Source: CAYGZA01 sp964354135 (GTDB taxonomy: Bacteria > Planctomycetota > Planctomycetia > Pirellulales > Thermoguttaceae). Taken from it: DNA of 64,000 bases. The position numbers and the translations under genes were made by a program. How positions within the stretch are numbered: the stretch's first letter is position 1; every line of letters begins with the position of its first letter. Under the pieces are notes generated by a model. It was not told the DNA's origin. It worked only from the letters and a program-made list of their open reading frames with translations, and made no database searches. Positions 24,464 through 33,086 of the stretch are shown here, piece by piece. The stretch lies in assembly GCA_964354135.1 (NCBI GenBank), contig CAYGZA010000004.1, forward strand, positions 1 through 64,000, written 5' to 3'.

Positions 24464-24535
24464 GTCGTGAGAGCATGCCACCCTGCCGTCGTGAGAGCAT
24501 GCCACCCTGCCGTCGTGAGAGCATGCCACCCTGCC
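24464..24535. repeat. three tandem copies of a 24-bp palindrome-containing unit
   Basis: Three perfect, directly adjacent 24-bp units (GTCGTGAGAGCATGCC plus ACCCTGCC) with no spacers. The inverted form GGCAGGGT-x-GGCATG lies just to the left (about 24422-24436), so the whole can fold into a long hairpin. It fills the 272-bp gap between the transketolase C gene and the LamG gene. It is REP-like and not a CRISPR array. Confidence 0.75.
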
Positions 24536-24547
24536 GTGCGATCCCGT

Positions 24548-25534
24548 CTAGGTCGCGGCCTTGGTGGGAAGGGGCTGCTCGGCGGCGGGCTCGCGCGGCA
24601 CGACGCGGAAGTCGTACCGCAGCGTCCTGAGCAGCCGGGTGGCGACCGCTTCGGCGTCGAGGCCGAAGTGCTTGCGCAGGTAGTCCTGGTCGCCGACCAC
24701 CTTGCAGAACGAGGGGGGAAGCCCGATGCGGCGGAAACGGACGTCCGGGATGTCCGCCTCGCAGAGGACCTCGGCCACGGCACTGCCCAGCCCGCCGAGA
24801 ATGCTGTGCTCTTCGAGGGTGACCACGAGGCCGGTCTCCCGGGCGGCGGCGAGGACCGCGTCGGTATCGAGCGGTTTGAGGGTGTGCATGCTCAAGACCC
24901 GGGTGCGGAAGCCCTGTTCGGCCAGGAGGTCGGCGGCGGAAAGCGCCGTGGCGAGCATCGCCCCGGTGGATATCAGGGTCAGGTGTTGCCCGCGGCGCGC
25001 GGTAATGGCCTTGCCGAGGGACCAGGGAACGGAAGGGTCGTGGACCACCGGTTCGCCGTCGCGGCCGAGGCGGAGGTAGAACGGGCCGGGAGTGTTCGCC
25101 GCGGCCCGGGTAGCGGCGGCGACTTCGATCGGGTCGCCGGGCGCCAGAACGGTCATTTCCGGCAGGGCCCGGAGGATGGCCAGGTCCTCCGTGGCGTGGT
25201 GGGTCATGCCCAAGGCGCCGTAGGAGAGCCCGCCGCCGACGGCCACGACCACGACGTGGGCCCGGTGGTAGCAGACGTCGTTGCGGATCTGTTCGAGGCA
25301 GCGGAGCGTGGGGAAATTGGCGATCGAGTAGGTGAAGACGGTCTTTCCGGCCAGGGCCAGCCCGGCTGCAATCCCGGTGAGGTTCTGCTCGGCGACGCCC
25401 ACGTTGAGGAACTGGTTGGGAAACCGCTTGGCATAATCGACCACCACGCCGAAGCCCAGATCGCCCACCAGGAGCATGATCCGGGGATCGGCGGCGGCCA
25501 GATCGGTGAGCGTCTTGACGAACGTGGTCCTCAT
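24548..25534 (-). CDS. transketolase, C-terminal subunit (split type)
   Basis: A 328-residue protein with the transketolase pyrimidine-binding domain (FLNVGVAEQNLTGIAAGLAL, Glu in VAEQN contacting thiamine diphosphate) followed by the C-terminal domain (HTLKPLDTDAVLAAA, VVTLEEHSILGGLGSAVAE). ATG at 25534 overlaps the stop of the N-terminal subunit gene by 4 bp (ATGA), so the two are coupled. In polysaccharide loci such split transketolases supply or rearrange unusual sugars, but the reaction here is unknown. It is the last gene of the minus-strand exopolysaccharide cluster. This subunit is intact although its partner carries an amber codon. Confidence 0.9.
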   Translation of the reverse strand: MRTTFVKTLTDLAAADPRIMLLVGDLGFGVVVDYAKRFPNQFLNVGVAEQNLTGIAAGLALAGKTVFTYSIANFPTLRCLEQIRNDVCYHRAHVVVVAVGGGLSYGALGMTHHATEDLAILRALPEMTVLAPGDPIEVAAATRAAANTPGPFYLRLGRDGEPVVHDPSVPWSLGKAITARRGQHLTLISTGAMLATALSAADLLAEQGFRTRVLSMHTLKPLDTDAVLAAARETGLVVTLEEHSILGGLGSAVAEVLCEADIPDVRFRRIGLPPSFCKVVGDQDYLRKHFGLDAEAVATRLLRTLRYDFRVVPREPAAEQPLPTKAAT

Positions 25535-26352
25535 GCTTGTGCTTCCAGTTCCTTGATGGCCGCTTCGTATTCCTCGCCTTGCGGGGTGCGGTAGTGCCAG
25601 AGGAGCTTGTCCTCCATGAAGCTGACGCCCTTGCCCTTGACGGTGTGGGCCAGGACGCAGCTCGGCTTGCCCGGCTCGAAGGGGACCTGGCGGAGGGTCT
25701 CTTGGATTATTTCGAGGTTGTGCCCGTCGATCTCGCGGACGGCCCAACGGCAGGCGGCCCACTTGGCGGCAAAGGGCTCCAGGTCCAACACGTCCTTGAC
25801 GTAGCCGAGGCTTTGGATCTTGTTGTAGTCGACGATGACGATCAGGTTGTCGAGCTTATGGTGCGGGGCGAACAGGGCGGCCTCCCAGGTGGAGCCTTCG
25901 TCGCACTCGCCGTCGCTGAGGATCGTGAAGACGCGGTACGGCCGCCGGTCCAGCTTGCCGGCCAAGGCCAGCCCGCAGGCCATCGCCAGCCCGTGCCCCA
26001 AGGCCCCGGTAGAGACCTCGACGCCGGGAATTCCTTGCGCCGTGGCGTGGCCGGGCAACTTGGCCCCGTCGACGTAGAAGCTCTCCAGCCAGCTCAAGGG
26101 GAAATAGCCGCACTCCGCCAGCACCGCGTAGAGTCCCGCGCAGCCGTGGCCTTTGCTGAGGATCAGGCGGTCGCGGTCGGGATCGTCGAGCGTTTCCGGG
26201 CTGACCCGGAGGATGACCTGGTAGAGCACGGCGAGCAGCTCCGCCATGGAGAGCTACGAGCCCACGTGGGAGCTGCGGGCCCGATGGGTCATGCGCACGG
26301 AGTGCAGGCGGATCCGCCGCGCCAATTCGCGAAGGTCACAACTAGGCTCCAC
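25531..26352 (-). pseudogene. transketolase, N-terminal subunit, interrupted by an in-frame amber codon
   Basis: The frame runs from GTG at 26352 (CGGAG upstream, start overlapping the acyltransferase stop) to 25531. The family N-terminus is complete: ELARRIRLHSVRMTHRARSS, then HVGS-TAG-LSMAELLAVLY. The TAG at 26254-26256 stands where relatives have Ser or Cys; TCG to TAG is one base. Downstream, SKGHG, GALGHGLAMACGLALAG and the thiamine-diphosphate motif SDGE...DYNK are intact. Restart at ATG 26247 would drop the conserved His of HVGS and has no ribosome site, so a shortened product should be inactive. Readthrough, sequencing error or a real nonsense mutation are all possible. Confidence 0.85.
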
Positions 26353-27228
26353 GCGCGATCTCCGACGGAAGGGGTTGTTGGGCTTCGTGCGGGGCGCAGT
26401 CGGCCCGGCTGGGCCTGAGCTTGACGCCCAGGAAGAGCATGGAGAGCAGGTTGCTGCGGCTGAGGATGAGCTTCTCAATGACTACCGGCATCGCCAATCC
26501 CAACACGAGGGCAACGGGAAGGCCCGCAAGGTACGCCGGGGCGGCAACGTGCAACTGCTGGTAGAGGACGACCGCCACCAACCAGGCAAACGGCTGGTTC
26601 ACCAGGTAGATGCCGGCCGAGTGCTTGCCGACGAACGACAGCCCCTCGGCCAGACGCCCGGCACGCTCCAGGACCATCGCACCATACACACAGCCTAGCA
26701 CGCCGGCAAACGCCCCGGCAAGGGCGGCCGGGGCGTCCGCCGTCAGGAACGGCCTGAGGTCCAGCGCACAGACGCCGACAAACACCGCCAAGGCGCCCAG
26801 CCCACCGAGCTGCGGGTTGAACCTCTCCGACAGCCGGTGCTTTCGGAACAGGTAGCCGGAAACGAACAACGGGAAGAACCGGCAAAACCGCGAACGTCAG
26901 GCTGACGGAGCAGTACGGCAACAAGAGCCGCAGACTCTTCTTCTTGAAGTGTTCCCAGTAGTCGCGCCAGAATGCGCCCGCCCGGGTCGCATCCCACGTG
27001 AAGAGGAAGCCCGACAAGAACATGAAAAGCGGCATGGAGAACTTGAAGACCACGTCGCCGGCGGGTGGAGAAGAAGTCGGGCCACCACTGCTCGGAACCC
27101 CTTCTTACGGGACCGTAGTGCCAGAGGACCACCAGAATGATCCCGATCCCCTTGGCAAGATCGACCCAAGCGAGTCTGCGGCGGCTGTCGGCTGCGGGCT
27201 TCGCGGTTTGGCTGTTACGCTGAAGCAT
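26342..27228 (-). pseudogene. acyltransferase-3 family membrane protein with two frameshifts
   Basis: Three consecutive frames together give one acyltransferase-3 (OafA-like) protein. The first, from ATG 27228, holds WVDLAKGIGIILVVLWHYG with the catalytic-region His. The second holds DVVFKFSMPLFMFLSGFLF and continues to LTFAVLP. The third holds FFPLFVSGYLFRKH and the remaining hydrophobic helices up to 26342. Each switch is explained by one extra base, near 27058-27068 and near 26880-26884, both in CCGG contexts. Intact members O-acetylate surface polysaccharide at the inner membrane. It sits directly after the initiating sugar transferase gene. Assembly error cannot be excluded. Confidence 0.8.
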
Positions 27229-27239
27229 AACCTACTTGT

Positions 27240-27923
27240 CTACTTCTTCCTGCGGATCCGTCGGACGAGCGCCGCAACCGGTTTGGACAGGAAAAGCCAG
27301 AAGGTGGCTCCAAGGACTTGCAGGTCCACCGAGAACGAGCGCTCGCGGGCGTACTTCAGGCGCAGGGCGTTCTTGCGCGGCAGCACTCGGGCCTGAAAAT
27401 CGCCCTCCGGGTCTTCCTCGCCGATCAGCGCCTGCTGATGGGCGAATTCCAGCGAGGCAAAATCGGTGATGCCCGGACGCACCGATAGAATGAACCGCTC
27501 CTCCGCGGTGTACTTGTCGGTGTAGAACTTGACTTCGGGGCGGGGTCCCACCAGGCTCATCTGGCCCACGAGAACGTTGATCAGATTCGGCAGCTCGTCG
27601 AGCTTGGTCCGTCGCAAGAGGCGCCCCACCCGAGTGACGCGCGGATCGTGCTTGCTGGCGGTGGAGCCGCCGAGCTGCTCCGCGTTGGTCACCATGGTGC
27701 GGAACTTGAAGAGCCGAAACGGCCTGAAACGGCGCCCGATCCGCACGCCGCGATAGAAGACCGGGCCGGGAGAGTCCAGCTTGACCGCCACGGCGACCAG
27801 TGCCAAGAGCGGCAACCCGAGCACCAGCCCGACCGTGGCAAAGGCGATGTCGAAGGCCCGCTTGGCCGCCTTATCCAGCCAACGCGCACACGCACGCCGC
27901 GCGGAGTTCGCCTCAGATGGCAC
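27240..27923 (-). CDS. undecaprenyl-phosphate sugar phosphotransferase (initiating transferase)
   Basis: A 227-residue bacterial sugar transferase of the short WcaJ/PglC-like type, with one N-terminal hydrophobic segment (AFDIAFATVGLVLGLPLLALVA). Family blocks follow: PVFYRGVRIGRRFRPFRLFKFRTM, TRVGRLLRRTKLDELPNLINVL and GQMSLVGPRPE. It loads the first sugar-1-phosphate onto undecaprenyl phosphate at the inner membrane, starting repeat-unit synthesis. The GTG start overlaps the end of the upstream glycosyltransferase by 11 bp, so it is part of the same operon. Confidence 0.93.
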   Translation of the reverse strand: MPSEANSARRACARWLDKAAKRAFDIAFATVGLVLGLPLLALVAVAVKLDSPGPVFYRGVRIGRRFRPFRLFKFRTMVTNAEQLGGSTASKHDPRVTRVGRLLRRTKLDELPNLINVLVGQMSLVGPRPEVKFYTDKYTAEERFILSVRPGITDFASLEFAHQQALIGEEDPEGDFQARVLPRKNALRLKYARERSFSVDLQVLGATFWLFLSKPVAALVRRIRRKK

Positions 27924-29016
27924 GGCCTTCCACCATGGTGTTGGGCGGTAACTGCTTCCCCTGGAGGGTCGCCCGGATCAAGCCCCAGAGATTTCCCATC
28001 CCGTAGAAGTAATGCGTTGCGGCGAAAAGCAGCATGAGACAAGGGAAGAGCCGCAAACTGCGGCGCTTCCACGCGGCCTGCGCAGAGACCGCCAAGTTGA
28101 GCATCCAGTAGGCCGCGACCGGGGCGAGCATCCAAGGCAAGGAGGACGGGAGCCACAGGCCCAGCAAGACCGCCAGCAGGTGCCAAAGGACGAATCCTAG
28201 AGGAACGAGATTCCGTATGAAGATCAGCCGGACCTCTGAAAAGCGTTGGGCGTAGTACACCCAGAAGCCGTTGGTGAAGGCGTGGCGCACGTAGTCGGCC
28301 AGGCCGGTGCGGGGGAAGTAGGTACACCGGGCGGAAGGCTCCAGAATGATCTTGCCGCCGCTGCGGCGCAATCGCGCGTTGATCTCCCGATCCTCGGCGC
28401 GGAGCGTCAACTCGTTGAACATGCCGATCCTGTCAAAAACGCCCATGCGGAAACACCCGCACCAAGCTTCCTGAACCGGCCTCGGGCGGTCCCCGCCCGT
28501 TCCCGTCCGGTAGCCGGTGTTGGCCGCGGCGAACGGGTGGCTCCAGACGACGGCCACGGCTTGCTCCCAGAGGGTGTTGCCCGGGTAGGTCTCCCGGATG
28601 CCGCCGATGTTGTCGGCCCCGAACTGTTCCAAGCCGCGCACCAAGGTCGAGATGTAATTCGGGGCATAGACGGTGTGGGCATCGATACGGATCAGGACCT
28701 CCGCCCCAATCTCCCGGGCCGCGCGGATGCCCGTGTTGATTGCGGCAGGGATGATCTTCTTCGGGTTGTCTACCATGCGGGTGCAAGGGTATTGGCGGCA
28801 GTACTCGGCGACGATCTGCCGGGTCGCGTCGGTGCTCATGCCGTCCACCACGAGGATCGTCATGAGCCGATGATCGTAGTCGTTGGCCAGGAGAGAATCC
28901 AAGCACTGCCGAATGTGCAGTTCTTCGTTGCGGCAGGCGACGATCACGGCCACTTTGCTCAACCCATCCCGGGCCGGCAGTTCTTCGACCTCTCGCTTTC
29001 CGGAACCTGAATTCAT
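27913..29016 (-). CDS. family-2 glycosyltransferase
   Basis: A 367-residue GT-A enzyme. The catalytic domain opens with KVAVIVACRNEELHIRQCLDSL, continues with VVDGMSTDATRQI and has the acid motif IRIDAHTVY (Asp-x-His rather than DxD) plus LTLRAEDREINARL as the ED acceptor motif. Two to three hydrophobic helices near 270-340 anchor it in the membrane. It resembles ExoA-type succinoglycan transferases. ATG at 29016 is preferred over a GTG three codons upstream; neither has a strong ribosome site. Overlaps the sugar transferase gene. Confidence 0.9.
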   Translation of the reverse strand: MNSGSGKREVEELPARDGLSKVAVIVACRNEELHIRQCLDSLLANDYDHRLMTILVVDGMSTDATRQIVAEYCRQYPCTRMVDNPKKIIPAAINTGIRAAREIGAEVLIRIDAHTVYAPNYISTLVRGLEQFGADNIGGIRETYPGNTLWEQAVAVVWSHPFAAANTGYRTGTGGDRPRPVQEAWCGCFRMGVFDRIGMFNELTLRAEDREINARLRRSGGKIILEPSARCTYFPRTGLADYVRHAFTNGFWVYYAQRFSEVRLIFIRNLVPLGFVLWHLLAVLLGLWLPSSLPWMLAPVAAYWMLNLAVSAQAAWKRRSLRLFPCLMLLFAATHYFYGMGNLWGLIRATLQGKQLPPNTMVEGRAI

Positions 29017-29109
29017 AGTATGCACGGGTCGTCGGCCGCCGCCCCGCCTTCCTCACCGTCCCGGACCGGGCCGGCTCGGCGGAGGCCGAGCCGCCGCCCT
29101 CCGGCGTCT

Positions 29110-30054
29110 CTAGGTCAACCGGCGGGTCACGAACCACGCCGACTTGGTGGCCAGGACCCGCGCCGGTTTGCCTCGGAACCTCTGGTTGAGCCTGAACTTT
29201 CCCGGGTTGGCAAGCATGTGTACGAGTCGGCCGTCCACCTCGGCATCGACGGCGACGATCCGCTGACCGCACTGGCCGAACAACCGCTCAAAGTCGTCCA
29301 CGCGAAGCCTGTTCGCGTACATGTACCTGTTTCCCGAGTACTTGCGCCACCGATTGTCGCTGAACTGGAGAAAATGGATCGCCGAGATCGAGGCATCGGA
29401 ATGCGAGAAGTGGTCCGTGAAATCGACGTGGTGCATACACAGGCCGCCATCCTTCAACACCCGGTTCGCCTCCGCGAAGATCGCTCTGATGTCTTGGGGC
29501 GGAACGTGCTCGAGAACCTGATTCGACACGTGGTAGTCAAGCGTTTGCGAGGGGACCTCCAGCCTCGAAGCGTCGGCGGGCGCTCGATAGGTGATGCTGC
29601 ACAGCCGCAGGAGATCGCCGAGAGGCCTTTCTGAGCAGTCGAAACGCAAGAGGTCCTCGAACCGATCCGCCCGAAAGGCGGCTTGATCGCGAAACAGGCC
29701 TTCGATTTCCGATCTGTTCGCCCGGATGTACTGGAGATCCCGCTGAATCAGCTCGTATTTCAGATACGGATTCAGATCGACGGTGGTCACGGCGGCGGCA
29801 TCCAGCAACCACAAGGCGATGGGGAGATTGATTCTCCTTCCGGTGCCGATTTCCAGGAAAGTCTTGCCCGCCGGGCTGCCGCCCTGAAGCCGGATCCGGG
29901 CGCAGATTTCGGGGCCCAGCGCGAGAGCGCTTACGGGGTTGACCTCCCGGAGATTGCCGAATCGTCGTTGAATCCGATAATAGAGCGAGTAGCTCCACCG
30001 GGAAGGCAACAGCGCGACGAGGTTCTGCATCGCGGCCTTGAGCATCCAGTTCAT
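29110..30054 (-). CDS. class I SAM-dependent methyltransferase-like protein
   Basis: A 314-residue protein with the SAM-binding signature GKTFLEIGTGRRINLPIALWLL, an acidic strand end TTVDLNPYL and the later motif LDYHVSNQVLEHVPPQDI, then GGLCMHHVDFTDHF. Length and motifs fit methyltransferases of polysaccharide loci that cap or modify sugars. The N-terminus (MNWMLKAAMQNLVALLPSRW) is amphipathic and may contact the membrane. AAGGGA precedes the ATG. Acceptor unknown. Confidence 0.82.
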   Translation of the reverse strand: MNWMLKAAMQNLVALLPSRWSYSLYYRIQRRFGNLREVNPVSALALGPEICARIRLQGGSPAGKTFLEIGTGRRINLPIALWLLDAAAVTTVDLNPYLKYELIQRDLQYIRANRSEIEGLFRDQAAFRADRFEDLLRFDCSERPLGDLLRLCSITYRAPADASRLEVPSQTLDYHVSNQVLEHVPPQDIRAIFAEANRVLKDGGLCMHHVDFTDHFSHSDASISAIHFLQFSDNRWRKYSGNRYMYANRLRVDDFERLFGQCGQRIVAVDAEVDGRLVHMLANPGKFRLNQRFRGKPARVLATKSAWFVTRRLT

Positions 30055-30142
30055 CGGACGTCCCTTGCCCCCGGGTGCGGCTCCGGAAAGGGATCGAGTG
30101 CGCCGGAACCGGCGGCTAACCGAACCACTCGCGGAATCCCCG

Positions 30143-30829
30143 TCACACGGACGCCCTCACGAAGTAGCACGATCCCGTCCAAGCGATGCGCCGGACTTCC
30201 AATCGACCGAAGCCGGCCCTTGCGCAAGCCTCCTTGACTTGCGACTCGTGGTAATGGAACACGGCACAACGTTTCAACAAGCGATAGCGCCATCGCCGGA
30301 GCGGCCAGCGCAGCCAGTCCTTGGCGGGGAACGTGATCAGGGCGAACTCGGAGATTCTCTTGCGGACCGCTTCCAGGAACGGCACCGGATCGGGGATGTA
30401 ATCCATCACGCCCATGACGATGGCGACGTTCAGCTTCCGCTCGATCTCCGGCACAGCCGAGCAAGGCGGGAAGGGGGTGCAGATGAACTTGGTCGCGTTC
30501 TCCAGGCCCAATTGGCGGCGCTGCTCGTTGCACAACGCGATCATTCCCTCCGCGACGTCGACGCCGAGGACAAACGGCGCCCCGCGCCGTGCGGCCTCGA
30601 AGGCGTATACGCCGTTGCCGCAGCCGACGTCGAGGACGGTCCGGTTCGTCAGGTCGTTTCCTAAGGCCGCAAACGTCCGCGCGTAGCGCTCGTAGATGCT
30701 CCACCGAAACGTGCGGTCAAACCAACGCCAGAAGAAGCCCCTCTTTGCGCCATAGAGCGTGCTCCATTTCGCCGAGAAGTCGCTGAAGAACTTCTCGACC
30801 TCTTGCACCTGCTGCAGGTCATTCGGCAT
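30143..30829 (-). CDS. class I SAM-dependent methyltransferase
   Basis: A 228-residue Rossmann methyltransferase. Motif I is VLDVGCGNGVYAFEAARRG, the acidic residue after strand 2 lies in VLGVDVAEGM and motif IV is VAIVMGVMDYIPDP. The C-terminal half carries a basic cluster (LRWPLRRWRYRLLKR). The start overlaps the end of the deacetylase gene by 11 bp, placing it in the same operon. Probably methylates a sugar of the repeat unit or a lipid-linked intermediate; inferred from context. Confidence 0.87.
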   Translation of the reverse strand: MPNDLQQVQEVEKFFSDFSAKWSTLYGAKRGFFWRWFDRTFRWSIYERYARTFAALGNDLTNRTVLDVGCGNGVYAFEAARRGAPFVLGVDVAEGMIALCNEQRRQLGLENATKFICTPFPPCSAVPEIERKLNVAIVMGVMDYIPDPVPFLEAVRKRISEFALITFPAKDWLRWPLRRWRYRLLKRCAVFHYHESQVKEACARAGFGRLEVRRIAWTGSCYFVRASV

Positions 30830-31712
30830 GGTCAGGACTTTCGAGGTTGGAGACCGGATAGCGATCCAGGTAGTCTTTGATTGGAAGAAACCTCAGGCTG
30901 CCGATCAACCTGGCGAGCTTGCGCCGCACCGCCCTTCGGCCGACGAAGCGCCTGAATCTCTGCGCCAGAGGCATCTCGTCGATCTTGACCACGAGGTCGC
31001 CCACCTCGTAAGGATGAAGATAGATCATCCCTGGGGCGCCGCGGCGGTTCAGCCTGCGAAAGCACCACATCGTCAAGGCCAGCGGATACAACCGCAGGTA
31101 GCCCCCGCCCCCGAAGGGGATCTCCTTCTTGAACAAGGTGATCACCGACATGGGAACCGAAATCAGTCCGTTGGGAAGGCGAAACGGTTCTCTGGGGAAT
31201 CCCCCGATCCCATAGAAGTCGTGCAGGCCCGTCGGGTAAACACTCGAGTCGTAGGTAAACCCCAACTCACCCAGCACGTCGAACACCCATTGGTTGCGGG
31301 CGACAATCGAAAACTGGGGGGCGCGGAATCCGAAGGCAGGCTTCCCCGACGCGTCCTCCAAACGCTGCTTCGCCTCCTTGATCAGCGCGGTGACCTCGGC
31401 GACGCCGTAGTGGTAAAGCCGCCGATGATGGAAGCTGTGGCAGGCGATCTCGTGGCCCGCATCGGCGATGGCGCGCACGAGCCCGGGCATCTCCCGCGCA
31501 ATCCGGCCGAGGATGAAGAATGTTGCCTTCTGATCGCGCGCCCCCAGAAAGTCGAGGAGGATGCGCGTGTTGGCCTCGATCTCCCTCTCCTGGAACCCGT
31601 CCCGCAGGTGGCGCTCCGGCACTTGCACGACGCCGTCCAGGGCCTCGGCCTGCCCCTCGATGTCGAAGGAGATCATGTTGGCGACGGCAGGCTTCTCAGA
31701 AGCAGAGTCCAT
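30819..31712 (-). CDS. polysaccharide deacetylase (XrtA/PEP-CTERM-locus type)
   Basis: A 297-residue NodB-fold enzyme. Catalytic and metal residues are visible in MISFDIEGQ (Asp), HEIACHSFHHRRLYH (metal His pair, H-x3-H), GFRAPQFS (Arg) and MIYLHPYEVGD (catalytic His). The early SFDIEG and late HPYE arrangement matches the DUF3473-bearing deacetylases found with exosortase-linked exopolysaccharide loci. No exosortase gene is in the window. No signal peptide is seen, so it may work on lipid-linked sugars at the inner membrane. Confidence 0.9.
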   Translation of the reverse strand: MDSASEKPAVANMISFDIEGQAEALDGVVQVPERHLRDGFQEREIEANTRILLDFLGARDQKATFFILGRIAREMPGLVRAIADAGHEIACHSFHHRRLYHYGVAEVTALIKEAKQRLEDASGKPAFGFRAPQFSIVARNQWVFDVLGELGFTYDSSVYPTGLHDFYGIGGFPREPFRLPNGLISVPMSVITLFKKEIPFGGGGYLRLYPLALTMWCFRRLNRRGAPGMIYLHPYEVGDLVVKIDEMPLAQRFRRFVGRRAVRRKLARLIGSLRFLPIKDYLDRYPVSNLESPDHAE

Positions 31713-31718
31713 GGGACT

Positions 31719-33080
31719 TCAAGCGACAAGGGGAATCGGCCTACGTTCTTGGAAAAGCCCTATTCGCTCGAGGCTCATCACCATCCCCACGATGATCCAG
31801 TACAATTGCGCGATCCGCGGAATGACGAAGACGTCCTGGGCCATCGCAGCCACCAAGAGCACGATCGTGAACAGCAGACACAACAAACCCGTGCTTCGCA
31901 CCAGCGGGGGGTGACCGTTGCGGTAAAGCCGAAAAGCGGTTCTTAAGACAAACGCGATCATGGCGAGATAGAGGAACAGGCCCACGAAGCCCGCTTCCAC
32001 GACCAACCGGAGGTAGTGATTGTGCGCCTCCGCAAAGCGCTCGTCCGAGTGGCCGGTGATCGACTTGCCGTTGCCCAAAATCGGGCTTGCCGTCAGCAAG
32101 TCGCGGTAGCCCTCGTACACCACGTCCACTCTGGACCTTCGATACTCATCGAGGCTGCCCTCGCTGGCAAGCAGCGGGTTGAAGCGGCGCTCGACCAAGG
32201 TGGCCTCGCGCTGCCCCGCCTGTCCCGAGCTCAACGCGAAGTAGGCCAGCACGGCGGCGAGCCCCGCGACAACGAACAGGCCGACCGGAGCCCAGCGTGG
32301 CAGGATCCCTCTGCGCTGCGGCATCTCCAGAAGCAGCAAGGCGAAAGCACCCCCTCCTGCCGAGAAAATCGCCGTGCGGGAAATGCTGCCGACGATGGCC
32401 AGTGCGCCGAGACCCGCGCAGGTGACGGCCAGCGCGGCCTGACGGGGTTTGGCGGGGTTGAACAATACGATTCCCAAGTACAACGACAGGCAACCGCACA
32501 GCCCGGCGATGTGGGGATTGATGTCGCCGAGGAGGCCGACCGCGTAAGCGCCGCTGTAGTAGCCGGTCGCCAGTTGGAACACCGCGTACGACCCCTGGAC
32601 CAGAGCCCCCGCCACCAGCGCGGCAATCCCTCCCTTCAGGTCTTGGACGTTGCGGACGCACAACAGCCCAACCGCAAGAAAGAGGAAGTACTCGATCTCC
32701 TTCGCGGTGAAAAAGGCCGCCCGCAGCGGGTTCACCCAGCCCTGGGAAAGCGCAAAGATGGTCGAAACGACCGACCAGCCCAGGTACGCAAAGATCAGCG
32801 GCTTCAGCGGCGATTTCCAGCGGATGAAATGGGGCCGCACCAGCCAGAGGGTCATGATCCCTCCCAGCACGAAGTCTTCCAGTCGCAGGTCGACGCTCTT
32901 GGGCTGTGCCTTGGCGATGGAAACCGTCCACAGGTTCAGCCGCGGCGGCGAGACGTACGTGACGAAAATGAGCACAAAGAGCACCGCAGCCCTAAGCTTG
33001 TTCGGCGGCGCCAGCGAAACCGCCCGGTAGTAGCGGGGTCGGACAGGAACGGGCCGGGGTATTGTCGGTGAAGACGCCAT
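31719..33080 (-). CDS. O-antigen ligase/polymerase (Wzy-like) membrane protein
   Basis: A 453-residue integral membrane protein with about ten hydrophobic helices. The Wzy_C segment is recognisable: a large external loop (about 270-350, SQAGQREATLVERRFNPLL region) containing ILGNGKSIT and ending in EAHNHYLRLVVEAGFVGL, the signature with the conserved His. It should polymerise or ligate the exported repeat unit on the outer face of the inner membrane. It lies between the deacetylase and a glycosyltransferase, spaced 6 bp on both sides. Confidence 0.88.
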   Translation of the reverse strand: MASSPTIPRPVPVRPRYYRAVSLAPPNKLRAAVLFVLIFVTYVSPPRLNLWTVSIAKAQPKSVDLRLEDFVLGGIMTLWLVRPHFIRWKSPLKPLIFAYLGWSVVSTIFALSQGWVNPLRAAFFTAKEIEYFLFLAVGLLCVRNVQDLKGGIAALVAGALVQGSYAVFQLATGYYSGAYAVGLLGDINPHIAGLCGCLSLYLGIVLFNPAKPRQAALAVTCAGLGALAIVGSISRTAIFSAGGGAFALLLLEMPQRRGILPRWAPVGLFVVAGLAAVLAYFALSSGQAGQREATLVERRFNPLLASEGSLDEYRRSRVDVVYEGYRDLLTASPILGNGKSITGHSDERFAEAHNHYLRLVVEAGFVGLFLYLAMIAFVLRTAFRLYRNGHPPLVRSTGLLCLLFTIVLLVAAMAQDVFVIPRIAQLYWIIVGMVMSLERIGLFQERRPIPLVA

Positions 33081-33086
33081 GCGCAG

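Noticed and set aside
24464..24535. Possible CRISPR array
   Set aside because: The 24-bp units are directly adjacent without spacers and no cas gene is nearby.
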